Shown: positions 26,335 to 35,503, counted from the first letter of the stretch. The stretch is 64,000 bases of DNA from GCA-002728855 sp036340635 (GCA_036340635.1 JAYYYF010000005.1:8396-72395); one strand, 5' to 3'. Notes: a model not told the origin generated them from the sequence alone. A program made the numbers and translations.

Positions 26335-27060
26335 TTAATTTTGATTTTTTTCTCTTGCAATTAGTGCTTCATAAGCTTTTCTCACTTCCCTAAACTTTTC
26401 TTCTGCTCCTTTAATCATTGCAGGATCATTGCTTTGTATTTTATCAGGGTGATATTTCTTAGCCATTTTTCTATATGCTTGCTTAATTTCATTTTTAGAG
26501 GCACCAGGCTTAATTTCTAAAATTTTGTAAGCATTATCAGTATCTTCTATAAACATAGCTTTTATGCTTTCTAAGTCAAGAAGATTTATTCCTAAATAAT
26601 CAGCAATTTGTTTGAGTTTTAAAAGTTCGGTATTGGAGACATTACCATCAGAATTTGCAATCCCAAATAAGAAATGAAGTATTTGTAACCTGGCTTCATA
26701 TCTGCAATAGGTCTTAAAGAAGTTTGTAAGTGAGTAGGTGTCCTGGGTTTCTTTTTTTACCTCATTATTAAATCTTTTGAATATATGGTTGGTTTTCTCT
26801 TTACCGTATCGTGACAAAAAAAAATTTCTTACATAGGCTAACTCTTTTTCTTCTACTTTTCCATCAGCTTTAATTAAGATAGCGGAAAGAGCTAAAAGAT
26901 TTAACTCAAATTCCTCTGGGTTTATAGAAACGTTTGAATAATATTTTATCGAAGAATTTTTTAAAAAAGATTCAATGACACTTCCTAAGAAAAAACCAAT
27001 GAAAGCTCCTGGGAGTCTGTAATAGAAAAAACCTAATAGTGCCATTATCCACTTTGTCAT
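26335..27060 (-). CDS. TerB-J-domain protein (DjlA-like)
   Basis: 241 residues. A hydrophobic N-terminus (about 1-27) is followed by a TerB-like helical domain (about 50-165) with acidic repeats typical of that fold (IKADGKVEEKELAYV, ANSDGNVSNTELLKL). The C-terminal J-domain has the HPD motif (KKYHPDKIQ) that stimulates the ATPase of DnaK. The arrangement is that of DjlA, a membrane-anchored co-chaperone. The first 25 residues contain Gly-Phe segments that may insert in the membrane. It is the first gene of a pair with the HupE-like gene. A TATCTTTA string, one base off the promoter consensus, lies 17 nt upstream. Confidence 0.9.
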   Translation of the reverse strand: MTKWIMALLGFFYYRLPGAFIGFFLGSVIESFLKNSSIKYYSNVSINPEEFELNLLALSAILIKADGKVEEKELAYVRNFFLSRYGKEKTNHIFKRFNNEVKKETQDTYSLTNFFKTYCRYEARLQILHFLFGIANSDGNVSNTELLKLKQIADYLGINLLDLESIKAMFIEDTDNAYKILEIKPGASKNEIKQAYRKMAKKYHPDKIQSNDPAMIKGAEEKFREVRKAYEALIAREKNQN

Positions 27061-27119
27061 TTTTAAAAATTAAAGAGTAAAGATACAAATGCAACACCTA
27101 AATTAATTATAGACTTTTA

Positions 27120-27127
27120 TATATTTG
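27120..27127 (+). promoter_or_regulatory. -7 promoter box of the bacilliredoxin gene
   Basis: TATATTTG matches TAnnTTTG, 20 nt before the ATG at 27148; the spacing supports ATG over the TTG at 27142. Confidence 0.45.
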
Positions 27128-27147
27128 TATTACTAAAAAATTTGATT

Positions 27148-27561
27148 ATGTATCCAGAAGAAATTGTTAAACCAATGAGGGAAGAACTTACTTCTGAAGG
27201 GTTTAAAGAATTGTTTTCTCCAGAAGATGTTGAGACTGTTCTTTCCAACAAGGGGACTACTTTGGTAGTAGTAAATTCTATCTGTGGATGTGCTGCAGCA
27301 AATGCGAGACCAGGGGTAATAAAATCCCTTTCAAATGATAAAACTCCTGATCAACTTGTTACTGTTTTTGCTGGTGTAGATAAAGAAGCTACAGATACTG
27401 CACGTTCAAAAATGATGCCTTTTCCTCCATCATCTCCAAGTATCGCGCTTTTTAAAGACGGCGAATTGATTCACATGATAGAAAGACATCACATTGAAGG
27501 TAGACCAGCTGAGTTAATATCTGAAAACCTTAAAGTAGCGTATAACGAATTTTGTGTATAA
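27148..27561 (+). CDS. Bacilliredoxin (BrxA/BrxB, DUF1094)
   Basis: Thioredoxin-fold protein that removes bacillithiol from mixed disulfides on proteins. The C46-G-C48 active site lies in NSICGCAAANARPG, exactly the BrxA/BrxB pattern, and the cis-Pro region FPPSSPSIALF follows. Length 137 is typical. An in-frame TTG two codons upstream (27142) is less likely than ATG 27148, which follows a TATATTTG box at 20 nt. Bacteroidota commonly make bacillithiol, so the context fits, although no bsh biosynthesis gene lies in the window. A PlsC-type acyltransferase gene follows by 43 nt on the same strand. Confidence 0.9.
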   Translation: MYPEEIVKPMREELTSEGFKELFSPEDVETVLSNKGTTLVVVNSICGCAAANARPGVIKSLSNDKTPDQLVTVFAGVDKEATDTARSKMMPFPPSSPSIALFKDGELIHMIERHHIEGRPAELISENLKVAYNEFCV

Positions 27562-27604
27562 AAGACCTTATAAAGAGGCTAGTGTAAATCTAATTTGATT
27601 TTCT

Positions 27605-28333
27605 GTGAATAAAGTTTTTGCCTACCCTTTAAACATTATATACTATTTATTTTTCGGGTTTTTTCTAACACTTTTTCATTTAATTCAAGTTATTTCACTT
27701 AAGGTTGGAGGTTATATAGCTCAGAAAAAATCAGTAGACTACTTAAATTATCTTTTGCTAAGGTGTCTTAATTTGCTTGGTAATTTCATAGTTTTCTATA
27801 AAGAGGCTAAAATACCAGAAGATATTCCTCTAATATTTGTTTCAAATCATCAAAGTACTTACGATGTTCCTCCGTTATTTTGGTATTTAAGACGATATCA
27901 TCCAAAATTCATAAGTAAAATTGAGTTAGGCAGAGGGATTCCAAGTGTATCATATAATCTAAGAAACGGAAGACATCTTTTGATTGATCGTAGTGATTCT
28001 GAAGGATCTTTAAAAAAAATAAAGGCCTTTGCTCATTTAATTGATGAAAAATGTTGGTCAGTTGTTATTTTTCCTGAAGGAACTAGAAGCAGAGATGGCA
28101 AGCCAAAACAATTTCATAAAGGAGGTCTTTTAACTTTGTTTAAGATTTTAAAAAGAGCCTATGTTGTTCCAATAAGCATAAGTAATTCTTGGAAACTTGC
28201 CAGATACAAATATTTTCCAATACCTCTTGGAGTAAAAGTTTTTGTTAAAACTTATAAGCCTATTGCAGTTAGTGATTTTTCAGAAAATGAGTTGGTTGCT
28301 AAAGTTCAGAAAATAATTCATTCAGGGGTTTAA
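27605..28333 (+). CDS. 1-acyl-sn-glycerol-3-phosphate acyltransferase (PlsC family)
   Basis: Transfers an acyl chain to lysophosphatidate in phospholipid synthesis. The catalytic HxxxxD motif is in SNHQSTYDVPP (near residues 79-89) and the phosphate-binding FPEGTRSRDG block lies near residue 158. The N-terminus has one or two hydrophobic helices (residues 5-30) that anchor it to the inner membrane. The start is a GTG; no in-frame ATG precedes the first helix and the GTG gives the expected family length (242). It is 43 nt after the bacilliredoxin gene, with no promoter box of its own, so co-transcription is possible. Confidence 0.9.
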   Translation: MNKVFAYPLNIIYYLFFGFFLTLFHLIQVISLKVGGYIAQKKSVDYLNYLLLRCLNLLGNFIVFYKEAKIPEDIPLIFVSNHQSTYDVPPLFWYLRRYHPKFISKIELGRGIPSVSYNLRNGRHLLIDRSDSEGSLKKIKAFAHLIDEKCWSVVIFPEGTRSRDGKPKQFHKGGLLTLFKILKRAYVVPISISNSWKLARYKYFPIPLGVKVFVKTYKPIAVSDFSENELVAKVQKIIHSGV

Positions 28334-28354
28334 TAACTGTTTCCAAGTTTCCTG

Positions 28355-29125
28355 TTAGAAGTTAGGTTTCCTTTTATTTAAAAAAGCAGAAACCCCTTCT
28401 TTAAAATCTTTAGATTCAAAGCATTCTGAGAATTTTTCTTTTTCAACTTGAAATCCTTTTTGATTTTTTTCAGCAGCGTTTATAGAAGCAATTGCTTTCT
28501 CAACTGCATTAGGAGAATTTTTCATTATTTTTTTTGCTAGTTCAGTAATTGAAGAAGCAAGGTTTTTTCTTTCAACTACTTTATTAACTAATTTTAATTC
28601 AAGAGCCTTTTTGGAATCTATTATTTCCCCAGTCAATATGATCTCCATTGCATTAGTTTTACCTACAAGTTTAGTAAGTCTTTGAGTTCCACCATAGCCA
28701 GGTATTAAACCAAGTGATACTTCTGGCAAACCCATTTTCGCATCATTAACAGCTATTCTTAAATGGCAGGCCATTGCAAGTTCTAAACCTCCTCCAAGGG
28801 CATATCCATTTATCCCAGCAATAATTGGTTTTTGAAAATTTTCTATCAGATCTAAAACATTTTCTTGCCCTTTTTTTGCTAATTCTAACCCTTTAATTTT
28901 ATCATATTTTGAAAATTCAGCAATGTCAGCTCCTGCAACAAAGGCTTTATTTCCACTACCTGTTATCACCAGGACTAATACTTTTTTATTTCCCCTAAGA
29001 TTAATTAGATTTTCTCTTAGTTCTTCAAGAACTGAACTGTTTAGAGCATTTAGTTTTTCTTCTCTGTTTATTTTAATCCAGCCAATCTGATTTTCAATTT
29101 TTATTTCTATATAATTTTTTTGCAA
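28355..29125 (-). CDS. Enoyl-CoA hydratase/isomerase (crotonase) family protein
   Basis: 256-residue crotonase. The oxyanion-hole segment AFVAGADIAEF (near 61-71) and ALGGGLELAMACH (near 107-119) are present. Both catalytic glutamates of hydratases can be placed, one in GGGLELA and one in LPEVSLGLIPGYGG. It therefore looks like a true 2-enoyl-CoA hydratase of beta-oxidation rather than a decarboxylase-type relative. It follows the sensor kinase with 3 nt between stop and start, so the two are co-transcribed and probably translationally coupled. Confidence 0.9.
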   Translation of the reverse strand: MQKNYIEIKIENQIGWIKINREEKLNALNSSVLEELRENLINLRGNKKVLVLVITGSGNKAFVAGADIAEFSKYDKIKGLELAKKGQENVLDLIENFQKPIIAGINGYALGGGLELAMACHLRIAVNDAKMGLPEVSLGLIPGYGGTQRLTKLVGKTNAMEIILTGEIIDSKKALELKLVNKVVERKNLASSITELAKKIMKNSPNAVEKAIASINAAEKNQKGFQVEKEKFSECFESKDFKEGVSAFLNKRKPNF

Positions 29126-29128
29126 AAC

Positions 29129-30586
29129 TTAAATTTTAAGAGTTATTGTAAATGTAGTCCCATTTGGCCCTGAGGAGTAATTTATTTTACCTCCATGTGA
29201 ATTAACTATGTTTTTAACAATACCTAATCCTAAACCCATTCCCTTTGTTTTAGTAGTAAATTTAGGTTCAAAAATTTTATCTTTTATTGATTTAGGAACC
29301 CCTTTCCCATTGTCAGAAAAATTAATTTTGACATACTTTTTTTGCTTATTTATTTCAACTTTTATTTTTGCTTTAGTTTCTATAGGAACTGATTGAATTG
29401 CATTTTGAATCAAATTTGTCATCACTCTAACCCACTGGGTTCTATCGAGATTAACAAAAATTTTAGGCTGAGACGAAGTAAACTCAACTTTATTTTGGTC
29501 AAATATTTCAAGAGATCTTTTACTTACTTCAACAATGTCTAAAGATTTTAATTTAGCTTTTGGCAGTGCTGCAAAATCTGAGAATGTATTTGCCACATCG
29601 CTCATCGTATCAATTTGTTCAATTAGTATATTACAGAATTCTTTAATTTTCTTTTCAGGATAAGGCCTGTCTTTCAAAAATCTTTGCTCAAAACTTTGAA
29701 CTGTAAGACGCATTGGTGTTAAGGGATTTTTAATTTCATGGGCAACTTGCTTTGCCATTTCTTGCCAGGCTTGTTCTCTTTCTTGAATTGCCAATTTTTT
29801 AGCACTTTCTTCAAGTTCATCAACCATTTGATTGTATGAATTTATCAAGCTAAAGACCTCTTTAGTTGCATTTTTAAGGTATATCTTTTCATTTTGTTCT
29901 AAAAGTCCCGTTTGGTCAATTTTTAGTCGAATTGTTTCTAGTGGACGAGTAACGTATTTTGAAACAAAATAAGCTAACAAAATAGCTATTATTAGCATTG
30001 CTAAATAGATTTTGTAGAGACTGTTTAAAAATTTATTCAATTCATTCTCTGAAAAAGAAACATCTTCGAAATAAGGGAAAAATAAAACTCCATAGGGCGC
30101 CCCATATGAATTGTATAAAAAACTATAGGAAGATTGAAACTTTCCAACTTCATCATTGTTTTCTTTTAATACCCTATTTTCAATATTTGATTTAATTTCA
30201 GATAAAATTGATTGACTTAGTATATAATCATTCGCAATTATTTCTAGAGGAAGAAATGAATTAAACAGAGCCTTCCCTTCCATGTTAAAAACGGAAAAAT
30301 TTACATTGTGAATTTTCATTATAGCAGTAAAATCATCTTTAAAATATGCCCAAGAGCTATCTGGCTTATTTTCTAGGGCATTAGTTTTTACTAGATAAGA
30401 TATTTGATTTCTAAGCTGACTTTCTTTTCTGTCAAGTCTAAAAAGATTATAGTCTTCAGATTCATTCTGGTATTGAAAATAAGTTGCAAGAAGTATTAAA
30501 AGGCAAGCCAGTAAAACCAAAAAAATCATCGCAACGAATATTTGGTTTCTCAATGAAATTTTTGCTGTGATTGATGGTATTTTCAC
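29129..30586 (-). CDS. Membrane sensor histidine kinase (HAMP-HisKA-HATPase)
   Basis: 485 residues. TM1 (about 15-36) and TM2 (about 192-208) flank a 155-residue periplasmic sensor region of no recognised family. A HAMP segment follows, then HisKA with phosphoacceptor H283 in VAHEIKNPLTP. The ATPase domain shows N-box NLIQNAIQS, G1 DNGKGVP and G2 GMGLGLGIV. The HEIKNPLTPM form resembles NtrY-type kinases. No response regulator gene is adjacent, so it is an orphan kinase within this window. It is the first gene of a two-gene unit with the crotonase. The upstream spacer is 306 nt and very AT-rich, with no exact TAnnTTTG box on this strand. Confidence 0.93.
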   Translation of the reverse strand: MKIPSITAKISLRNQIFVAMIFLVLLACLLILLATYFQYQNESEDYNLFRLDRKESQLRNQISYLVKTNALENKPDSSWAYFKDDFTAIMKIHNVNFSVFNMEGKALFNSFLPLEIIANDYILSQSILSEIKSNIENRVLKENNDEVGKFQSSYSFLYNSYGAPYGVLFFPYFEDVSFSENELNKFLNSLYKIYLAMLIIAILLAYFVSKYVTRPLETIRLKIDQTGLLEQNEKIYLKNATKEVFSLINSYNQMVDELEESAKKLAIQEREQAWQEMAKQVAHEIKNPLTPMRLTVQSFEQRFLKDRPYPEKKIKEFCNILIEQIDTMSDVANTFSDFAALPKAKLKSLDIVEVSKRSLEIFDQNKVEFTSSQPKIFVNLDRTQWVRVMTNLIQNAIQSVPIETKAKIKVEINKQKKYVKINFSDNGKGVPKSIKDKIFEPKFTTKTKGMGLGLGIVKNIVNSHGGKINYSSGPNGTTFTITLKI

Positions 30587-30892
30587 TATTTCTAACTCTG
30601 TAATTGAAGCTTAAAGATGCAATATAAAAAAAACCCAAAAATCGATTGAATAGAAATATTTTTTTTTATAATAAAAAAAAGTGAAATAAAAATTCATTTT
30701 TTAATCAAAATTTGTAAAATAATACCTTTTTTTTAACTAAAAATCAAAAAAAATGATAAAAAATGTTTTTTTTGTTGAAAAATTGAAAAAGTAAATTTTT
30801 AGATTAAAAACAAATAAATAAGATAAAAAGTAAAATTTTGGAAAAACAATTTTAATTTTAATTGAAATCAATTTTCTAATCTTAGCATTAAT
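30587..30892. other. AT-rich spacer between divergent genes
   Basis: About 300 bases almost entirely A and T, with long A- and T-runs and no credible reading frame. It contains a perfect but purely A/T hairpin: T-run 30659-30667, loop of about five bases, A-run 30673-30680. I found no TAnnTTTG on either strand. It separates the divergent sensor kinase and beta-lactamase-like genes and must hold their promoters, in a form I cannot identify. Confidence 0.5.
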
Positions 30893-30919
30893 TTGAAATT
30901 TGTTATACTTTCGCTAATT

Positions 30920-32080
30920 ATGTTAAGATTTTTTTCTGCATTTGTTTTTACTTTTTTTGTGCTCTTTTCGGGTCTATATATTTCTGACTACAATTATCTC
31001 CTTACAGGTGTTTCAAGATTCTATCTTAAAGGACATATTACTGCCTTTCTAAATGATTATGAGTCTTTTGATAATCGTTTAATTAAGGCTTCTGATGATC
31101 CTCAACCATGGATTAAGCACTCTATGTATAATAATTTTCAAATTAATTCTGATCTTCAGTCCTACCACAATAAAACAAAGACCGTGGCTTTCTTAGTTGT
31201 TAAAAATGACAGTCTACTATATGAAAAATATTACACTGGTTTTGATAGTATTTCAAGGAGTAATTCTTTTTCCATGGCGAAGAGTATAGTTTCTGCCCTT
31301 ATGGGGAAAGCAATTCAATCCGGTTTTATTCAAAGTTTGAATCAACGTGTAATAGATTTTTTGCCTGAATTAAAAGGTCCTTACGCTAATCTTTTAACTG
31401 TAGGAGATCTTTCAAGTATGTCTTCTGGATTAAAGTGGGATGAGTCATATTATTCGCCATTTTCAATAACAACTAAGTCTTATCTTGTAGAAGATCTAAA
31501 TGAAATTGTTTTAGACCAACCTATTTATCAAAAACCTGGAGAATCTTATCGTTATCTGAGTGGAGCAACTCAGTTATTAGCAATGGTAATTGAAAAGGCA
31601 ACAGGGAAAAAAATTAGCCAGTATTTGTCAGAGGAATTTTGGCAACCTATGGGGGCTGAAAAAGATGCTTTTTGGCAATTGGATAGTGAATCAGCTGGCA
31701 TGGAAAAGGCTTATTGTTGCATTGCAACAAGTGCAAGAGATTTTGCGCGTTTTGGAAAGCTTTATAAAGATTATGGGAAATGGAATCAGATCCAACTTTT
31801 GGATTCTTTGTTTGTTTCTAAATCATTGAAGCCAAGGTTTAAAGATTCTCCTCATTATGGTTATGGTTGGTGGCTAAGGAATTACAATGGATATAATACT
31901 TTTATGATGAGAGGTCATTTGGGTCAGTATGTAATAGTTGTCCCTGAAGAAGATCTTATAATTGTTAGATTGGGCCATTTAAAAGATAAGAAGATTGAAA
32001 ATGAACATTTTACTAAAGATATCTTCGTTTACTTAGATGCGGGTATTGAAATAAACAATAGTATAACTGACTTTAATTAA
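30920..32080 (+). CDS. Serine beta-lactamase-like hydrolase (class C/NylB type)
   Basis: Exported or membrane-anchored serine hydrolase of the penicillin-binding-protein fold. The nucleophile motif is S118-M-A-K121 (FSMAKSIV). The second motif is in ESYRYLSGAT (Tyr as general base) and the third is RGHLGQ, in the place of KTG. HLG instead of KTG and YLS instead of YAN point to the 6-aminohexanoate-dimer hydrolase (NylB)/esterase branch rather than an antibiotic-inactivating enzyme. An N-terminal hydrophobic helix is present. The frame is open from a TTG at 30893; ATG 30920 is preferred because it leads straight into the signal segment. Stop is 4 nt from the convergent aldo/keto reductase stop. 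Confidence 0.85.
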   Translation: MLRFFSAFVFTFFVLFSGLYISDYNYLLTGVSRFYLKGHITAFLNDYESFDNRLIKASDDPQPWIKHSMYNNFQINSDLQSYHNKTKTVAFLVVKNDSLLYEKYYTGFDSISRSNSFSMAKSIVSALMGKAIQSGFIQSLNQRVIDFLPELKGPYANLLTVGDLSSMSSGLKWDESYYSPFSITTKSYLVEDLNEIVLDQPIYQKPGESYRYLSGATQLLAMVIEKATGKKISQYLSEEFWQPMGAEKDAFWQLDSESAGMEKAYCCIATSARDFARFGKLYKDYGKWNQIQLLDSLFVSKSLKPRFKDSPHYGYGWWLRNYNGYNTFMMRGHLGQYVIVVPEEDLIIVRLGHLKDKKIENEHFTKDIFVYLDAGIEINNSITDFN

Positions 32081-32084
32081 AATA

Positions 32085-33122
32085 TTAAGGAGCTGGATCT
32101 GGTATTTCATTGTGAATTTTTTCTATTTCACTAAGAACAGATTTTGAAAGATTAATATTATGACTTCTTATATTTTGTTTTAGTTGTTCCATATTTGTAG
32201 CTCCAATAATATTACTACAAACAAAGGATCTATCATTTACAAAAGACAGAGACATTTCAGTTATTGAAATCCCATGATCAGAGGCTAATTTTGAATATCT
32301 TTCAGTTGCAGCGATACTTTGCAGACTTGAATATCTTTTGAAATTAGGGAATAGAACCAGACGTGAATTTTTTGGCTTTCTACCATTTAAATATTTCCCT
32401 GTTAACATTCCAAAACCAAGAGGAGAATAAGCTAGAAGTTTGATTCCTTCTCTATGACATATTTCTGCACTTCCTACTTCAAATTGTCGATTTAATAGAG
32501 AATATGGATTTTGTATTGTTATCATTTTTGTCCGTTGAGTTTTGGATGCATTCAAGAAGCGCATTATTCCCCATGGATTTTCATTTGAAAGACCAATATG
32601 TCTAATATTTCCAAGTTTTATATGATGATTTAAAGCATCGAGAATTTCTTCAAAATTTTCTTGCCATGGATCTGTATTTGAATAGATAAAGCCCCGGAGG
32701 CCAAGTGTATTTGTCCTTCTTTCAGGCCAATGTAATTGGTATAGATCTATGTAGCCTGTTTGAAGTCTTTTTAAACTGTTTTCTATAGCTTTATCAATAT
32801 GCTTTTTAGAAAAGCTCATATTTTCACGAATATGTTTTGTGTAATCACCTGGGCCAGCAATTTTTGAAGCCAAAATTACTTTGTCTCTATTTCTTTTTTT
32901 CTTAAACCATGTTCCAATTATTCGTTCAGTTTCTCCTTGAGTTTTTGCTGCTGCAGGGACAGGATATAATTCGGCTGTATCAAAAAAATTGATTCCATTC
33001 TCTAAAGCATAATCCATTTGTTCATGACCTTCATTTTCAGTATTCTGATTTCCATAAGTCATGGTTCCAAGACATATTTTGCTTATTTTGATTTTAGTGT
33101 TTGGCAATAAATTGTATTCCAT
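32085..33122 (-). CDS. tas: Aldo/keto reductase, Tas-like
   Basis: NADPH-dependent oxidoreductase with a TIM barrel. The catalytic tetrad is D48 and Y53 (FFDTAELYPV), K87 (LASKIAGPG) and H131 (YQLHWPER). The protein closely follows E. coli Tas along its length: the DTAELYPVP-AxxQGxTE block, DLYQLHWPxR, IQNPYSLLNRxFEVG and the C-terminal DPAP-type end. Length 345 compares with 346 for Tas. The physiological substrate is unknown for Tas as well. It lies 12 nt after exonuclease III on the same strand, so co-transcription is likely. Confidence 0.9.
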   Translation of the reverse strand: MEYNLLPNTKIKISKICLGTMTYGNQNTENEGHEQMDYALENGINFFDTAELYPVPAAAKTQGETERIIGTWFKKKRNRDKVILASKIAGPGDYTKHIRENMSFSKKHIDKAIENSLKRLQTGYIDLYQLHWPERRTNTLGLRGFIYSNTDPWQENFEEILDALNHHIKLGNIRHIGLSNENPWGIMRFLNASKTQRTKMITIQNPYSLLNRQFEVGSAEICHREGIKLLAYSPLGFGMLTGKYLNGRKPKNSRLVLFPNFKRYSSLQSIAATERYSKLASDHGISITEMSLSFVNDRSFVCSNIIGATNMEQLKQNIRSHNINLSKSVLSEIEKIHNEIPDPAP

Positions 33123-33134
33123 TTTTAGATACTT

Positions 33135-33896
33135 TTAAACATCTAGTTCTAATCCAATAGGACAATGGTCAGAATGATAAACTTTATTTAAAATATAGGA
33201 TCGGGAGATATTTTTTTGCAAAGATTCACTTACCATTATATAGTCAATTCGCCAACCTTTATTTTTCTCTCTGGAATTTGCCCTATAACTCCACCAACTG
33301 TAATTATGTGGCTCAGGGTTTAGGTGTCTAAATGAATCAACAAAACCTTTTGAAATGAATTTTTCTATCCATAGACGTTCTTCAGGTAAAAACCCTGAAA
33401 CGTTTTTATTCCTCACAGGATCATGGATGTCAATACTTTTATGACAAATATTGTAATCACCACATATTACCAGATATGGATATTTCTTTTTCAAATTATC
33501 GATATAGAATTGAAATTGATCCATGAATTCAAATTTATATTCTAATCGAGAAATATTTGTGCCAGAAGGAAGATACAAACTTATTACAGAAAGTTTTTCG
33601 AAGTCCATCTGTATAACTCTACCTTCTATATCAAAGTGCTCTTTTTCAATACCTAATTTCACGTTTTTCATTGGCAGTTTTGTCAGAATGGCAACCCCAC
33701 TATAGCCTTTTTTCTCGGCAGGGTACCAAAAACTCTTATATCCTAACTGATCAAAGACTTTTACATCAAATTGGTTTTCCATTGCTTTTATTTCTTGAAG
33801 GCATAAAACATCTGGATTTTCTATCTTAAGCCAATCCAAAAAACCTTTTTTTAGGCCCGCCCTTATTCCATTAATATTGTAGGAGATTATTTTCAA
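33135..33896 (-). CDS. xth: Exodeoxyribonuclease III / AP endonuclease
   Basis: Class II AP endonuclease of base excision repair with 3'-5' exonuclease activity. The EEP fold residues are N7 (SYNINGIR), E35 (LCLQEIKA), Y108 (LYLPSG), D147 and N149 (CGDYNICH) and the terminal D243-H244 pair (SDHCPIG). Length 253 is normal. It cuts the backbone 5' to abasic sites and works before DNA polymerase and ligase. It is the first of a pair with the Tas-like reductase and lies 58 nt after glyS; no exact promoter box is seen upstream. Confidence 0.94.
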   Translation of the reverse strand: MKIISYNINGIRAGLKKGFLDWLKIENPDVLCLQEIKAMENQFDVKVFDQLGYKSFWYPAEKKGYSGVAILTKLPMKNVKLGIEKEHFDIEGRVIQMDFEKLSVISLYLPSGTNISRLEYKFEFMDQFQFYIDNLKKKYPYLVICGDYNICHKSIDIHDPVRNKNVSGFLPEERLWIEKFISKGFVDSFRHLNPEPHNYSWWSYRANSREKNKGWRIDYIMVSESLQKNISRSYILNKVYHSDHCPIGLELDV

Positions 33897-33954
33897 ATTT
33901 GATTTTTTACGAATATAAACAAACCAAAACTTTATATAAATATTGAAATAAAAA

Positions 33955-35499
33955 TTAAGAAATATTTTTCAAAAGGGGAAGGATATCTACCTTCTCTTGA
34001 ATTAGAGAAGGTACGGAATCAATTTTAATCCTTCTTTGCTTCATATCATCTCGATTCCTAATAGTGACTGTTTCATCCTTAAGAGTTTGGTGATCGACAG
34101 TAATACAACAAGGAGTTCCCAACGCATCTTGCCTTCTATAACGTCTTCCTATAGCATCTTTTTCATCATAAACAATATTAAATTTAAATCTAAGGTCATC
34201 AAAAATTTTGTTAGCCATTTCAGGCAAACCATCTTTTTTAATTAAAGGTAGAATAGCAATCTTAATTGGTGCAATAGCAGGAGGCAATTTTAAAAGAGTT
34301 CTATTTGAACCATCTGTAAGAATTTCTTCACAAAGTGAATTAGAAAATAAAGCTAGAAACATTCTGTCAAGACCTATTGAAGTTTCCACAACATATGGAA
34401 CATAACTTTTATTTATTTCATTGTCAAAGTATTGTATTTTTTTTCCGGAAAACTTTTCATGATTACTCAAATCAAAATCCGTTCTTGAGTGTATCCCTTC
34501 TAATTCTTTAAATCCAAAAGGGAATTTAAATTCAATATCACATGCTTCTTCAGCATAATGCGCAAGTTTTTCATGGTCATGAAATCTATAATTTTTTTTA
34601 TCTAAGCCAAGTGAAAGATGCCATTTTAGACGATTATCTTTCCAATAGGAGTACCATTTTTTTTGAGACCCTGGCTTAACAAAAAACTGCATTTCCATTT
34701 GTTCAAATTCCTTCATTCTGAACACAAATTGTCTTGCAACAATTTCATTACGAAAAGCTTTACCTGTTTGAGCTATTCCAAAAGGGATTTTTAGCCTTCC
34801 ACTTTTTTGAACATTAAGGAAATTGACAAAAATACCTTGAGCAGTTTCTGGACGTAAATATAATTCCAACAAATTATCTGAAGAAGCTCCAAATTTAGTG
34901 CTAAACATTAAATTGAATTGTTTAACCTTTGACCAGTTTTTTGAACCTGATTCTGGGCATGAAATCTCTAGTGATTCAATCAATTTTTTTACATCATCTA
35001 AATCTTCTTTCTCAAGTGATCTGTTCAAACGATTTAAAATTTGCTTTGCTTTTTCTTTATACTCAACTACTTTAGTATTTGTAGAAGTAAATTTTTCTTT
35101 ATCAAAATCATTGCCAAACTTCTTTTCTGCTTTTAAAATTTCTTTATCTATTTTTTCTTGAATTTTTGACACATAGTCTTCAACCAAAACATCTGCTCGA
35201 TACCTTTTTTTTGAATCTTTATTATCGATTAGGGGATCATTAAAGGCTTCTACATGGCCAGAAGCTTTCCAAGTAGTTGGATGCATTAGAATTGAAGCAT
35301 CTACTCCAACAATATTTTTATTTAAATGGACCATTGATTTCCACCAATATTCACGGATATTATTTTTTAGTTCAACGCCATTATGGCCATAATCATAAAC
35401 GGCGTTTAGACCTTCATATATTTCACTTGAAGGGAAAATAAACCCATATTGTTTGGCGTGAGAAATTATTTTTTTGAAGGATTCCTCTTTGTTACTCAT
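33955..35499 (-). CDS. glyS: Glycyl-tRNA synthetase (alpha2 type)
   Basis: Class II aminoacyl-tRNA synthetase of the eukaryote/Bacillota/Bacteroidota dimer type, not the alpha2beta2 GlyQ/GlyS type. Visible parts are the N-terminal FIFPSSEIYEG...YDYGHNGVELKNN block, class II motif 2 with FRNEI (GKAFRNEIVARQFVFRMKEFEQ), EMQFF, the motif 3 segment SIGLDRMFLALF and the C-terminal anticodon-binding domain (IAPIKIAILPL onwards). Length 514 is typical. A TATTTTTG promoter box ends only 4 nt before the ATG at 35499, so the mRNA may be nearly leaderless. Confidence 0.95.
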   Translation of the reverse strand: MSNKEESFKKIISHAKQYGFIFPSSEIYEGLNAVYDYGHNGVELKNNIREYWWKSMVHLNKNIVGVDASILMHPTTWKASGHVEAFNDPLIDNKDSKKRYRADVLVEDYVSKIQEKIDKEILKAEKKFGNDFDKEKFTSTNTKVVEYKEKAKQILNRLNRSLEKEDLDDVKKLIESLEISCPESGSKNWSKVKQFNLMFSTKFGASSDNLLELYLRPETAQGIFVNFLNVQKSGRLKIPFGIAQTGKAFRNEIVARQFVFRMKEFEQMEMQFFVKPGSQKKWYSYWKDNRLKWHLSLGLDKKNYRFHDHEKLAHYAEEACDIEFKFPFGFKELEGIHSRTDFDLSNHEKFSGKKIQYFDNEINKSYVPYVVETSIGLDRMFLALFSNSLCEEILTDGSNRTLLKLPPAIAPIKIAILPLIKKDGLPEMANKIFDDLRFKFNIVYDEKDAIGRRYRRQDALGTPCCITVDHQTLKDETVTIRNRDDMKQRRIKIDSVPSLIQEKVDILPLLKNIS

Positions 35500-35503
35500 G
35501 ACT

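Noticed and set aside
30659..30680. T-run/A-run hairpin as a transcription terminator
   Set aside because: Lies between two divergent promoters where no transcript should end, and it is pure A/T.
33955..35499. Possible frameshift or split in glyS because Bacteroidota GlyRS differs from the two-gene type
   Set aside because: The single 514-residue frame has all class II motifs and the anticodon-binding domain; it is the intact alpha2 enzyme.
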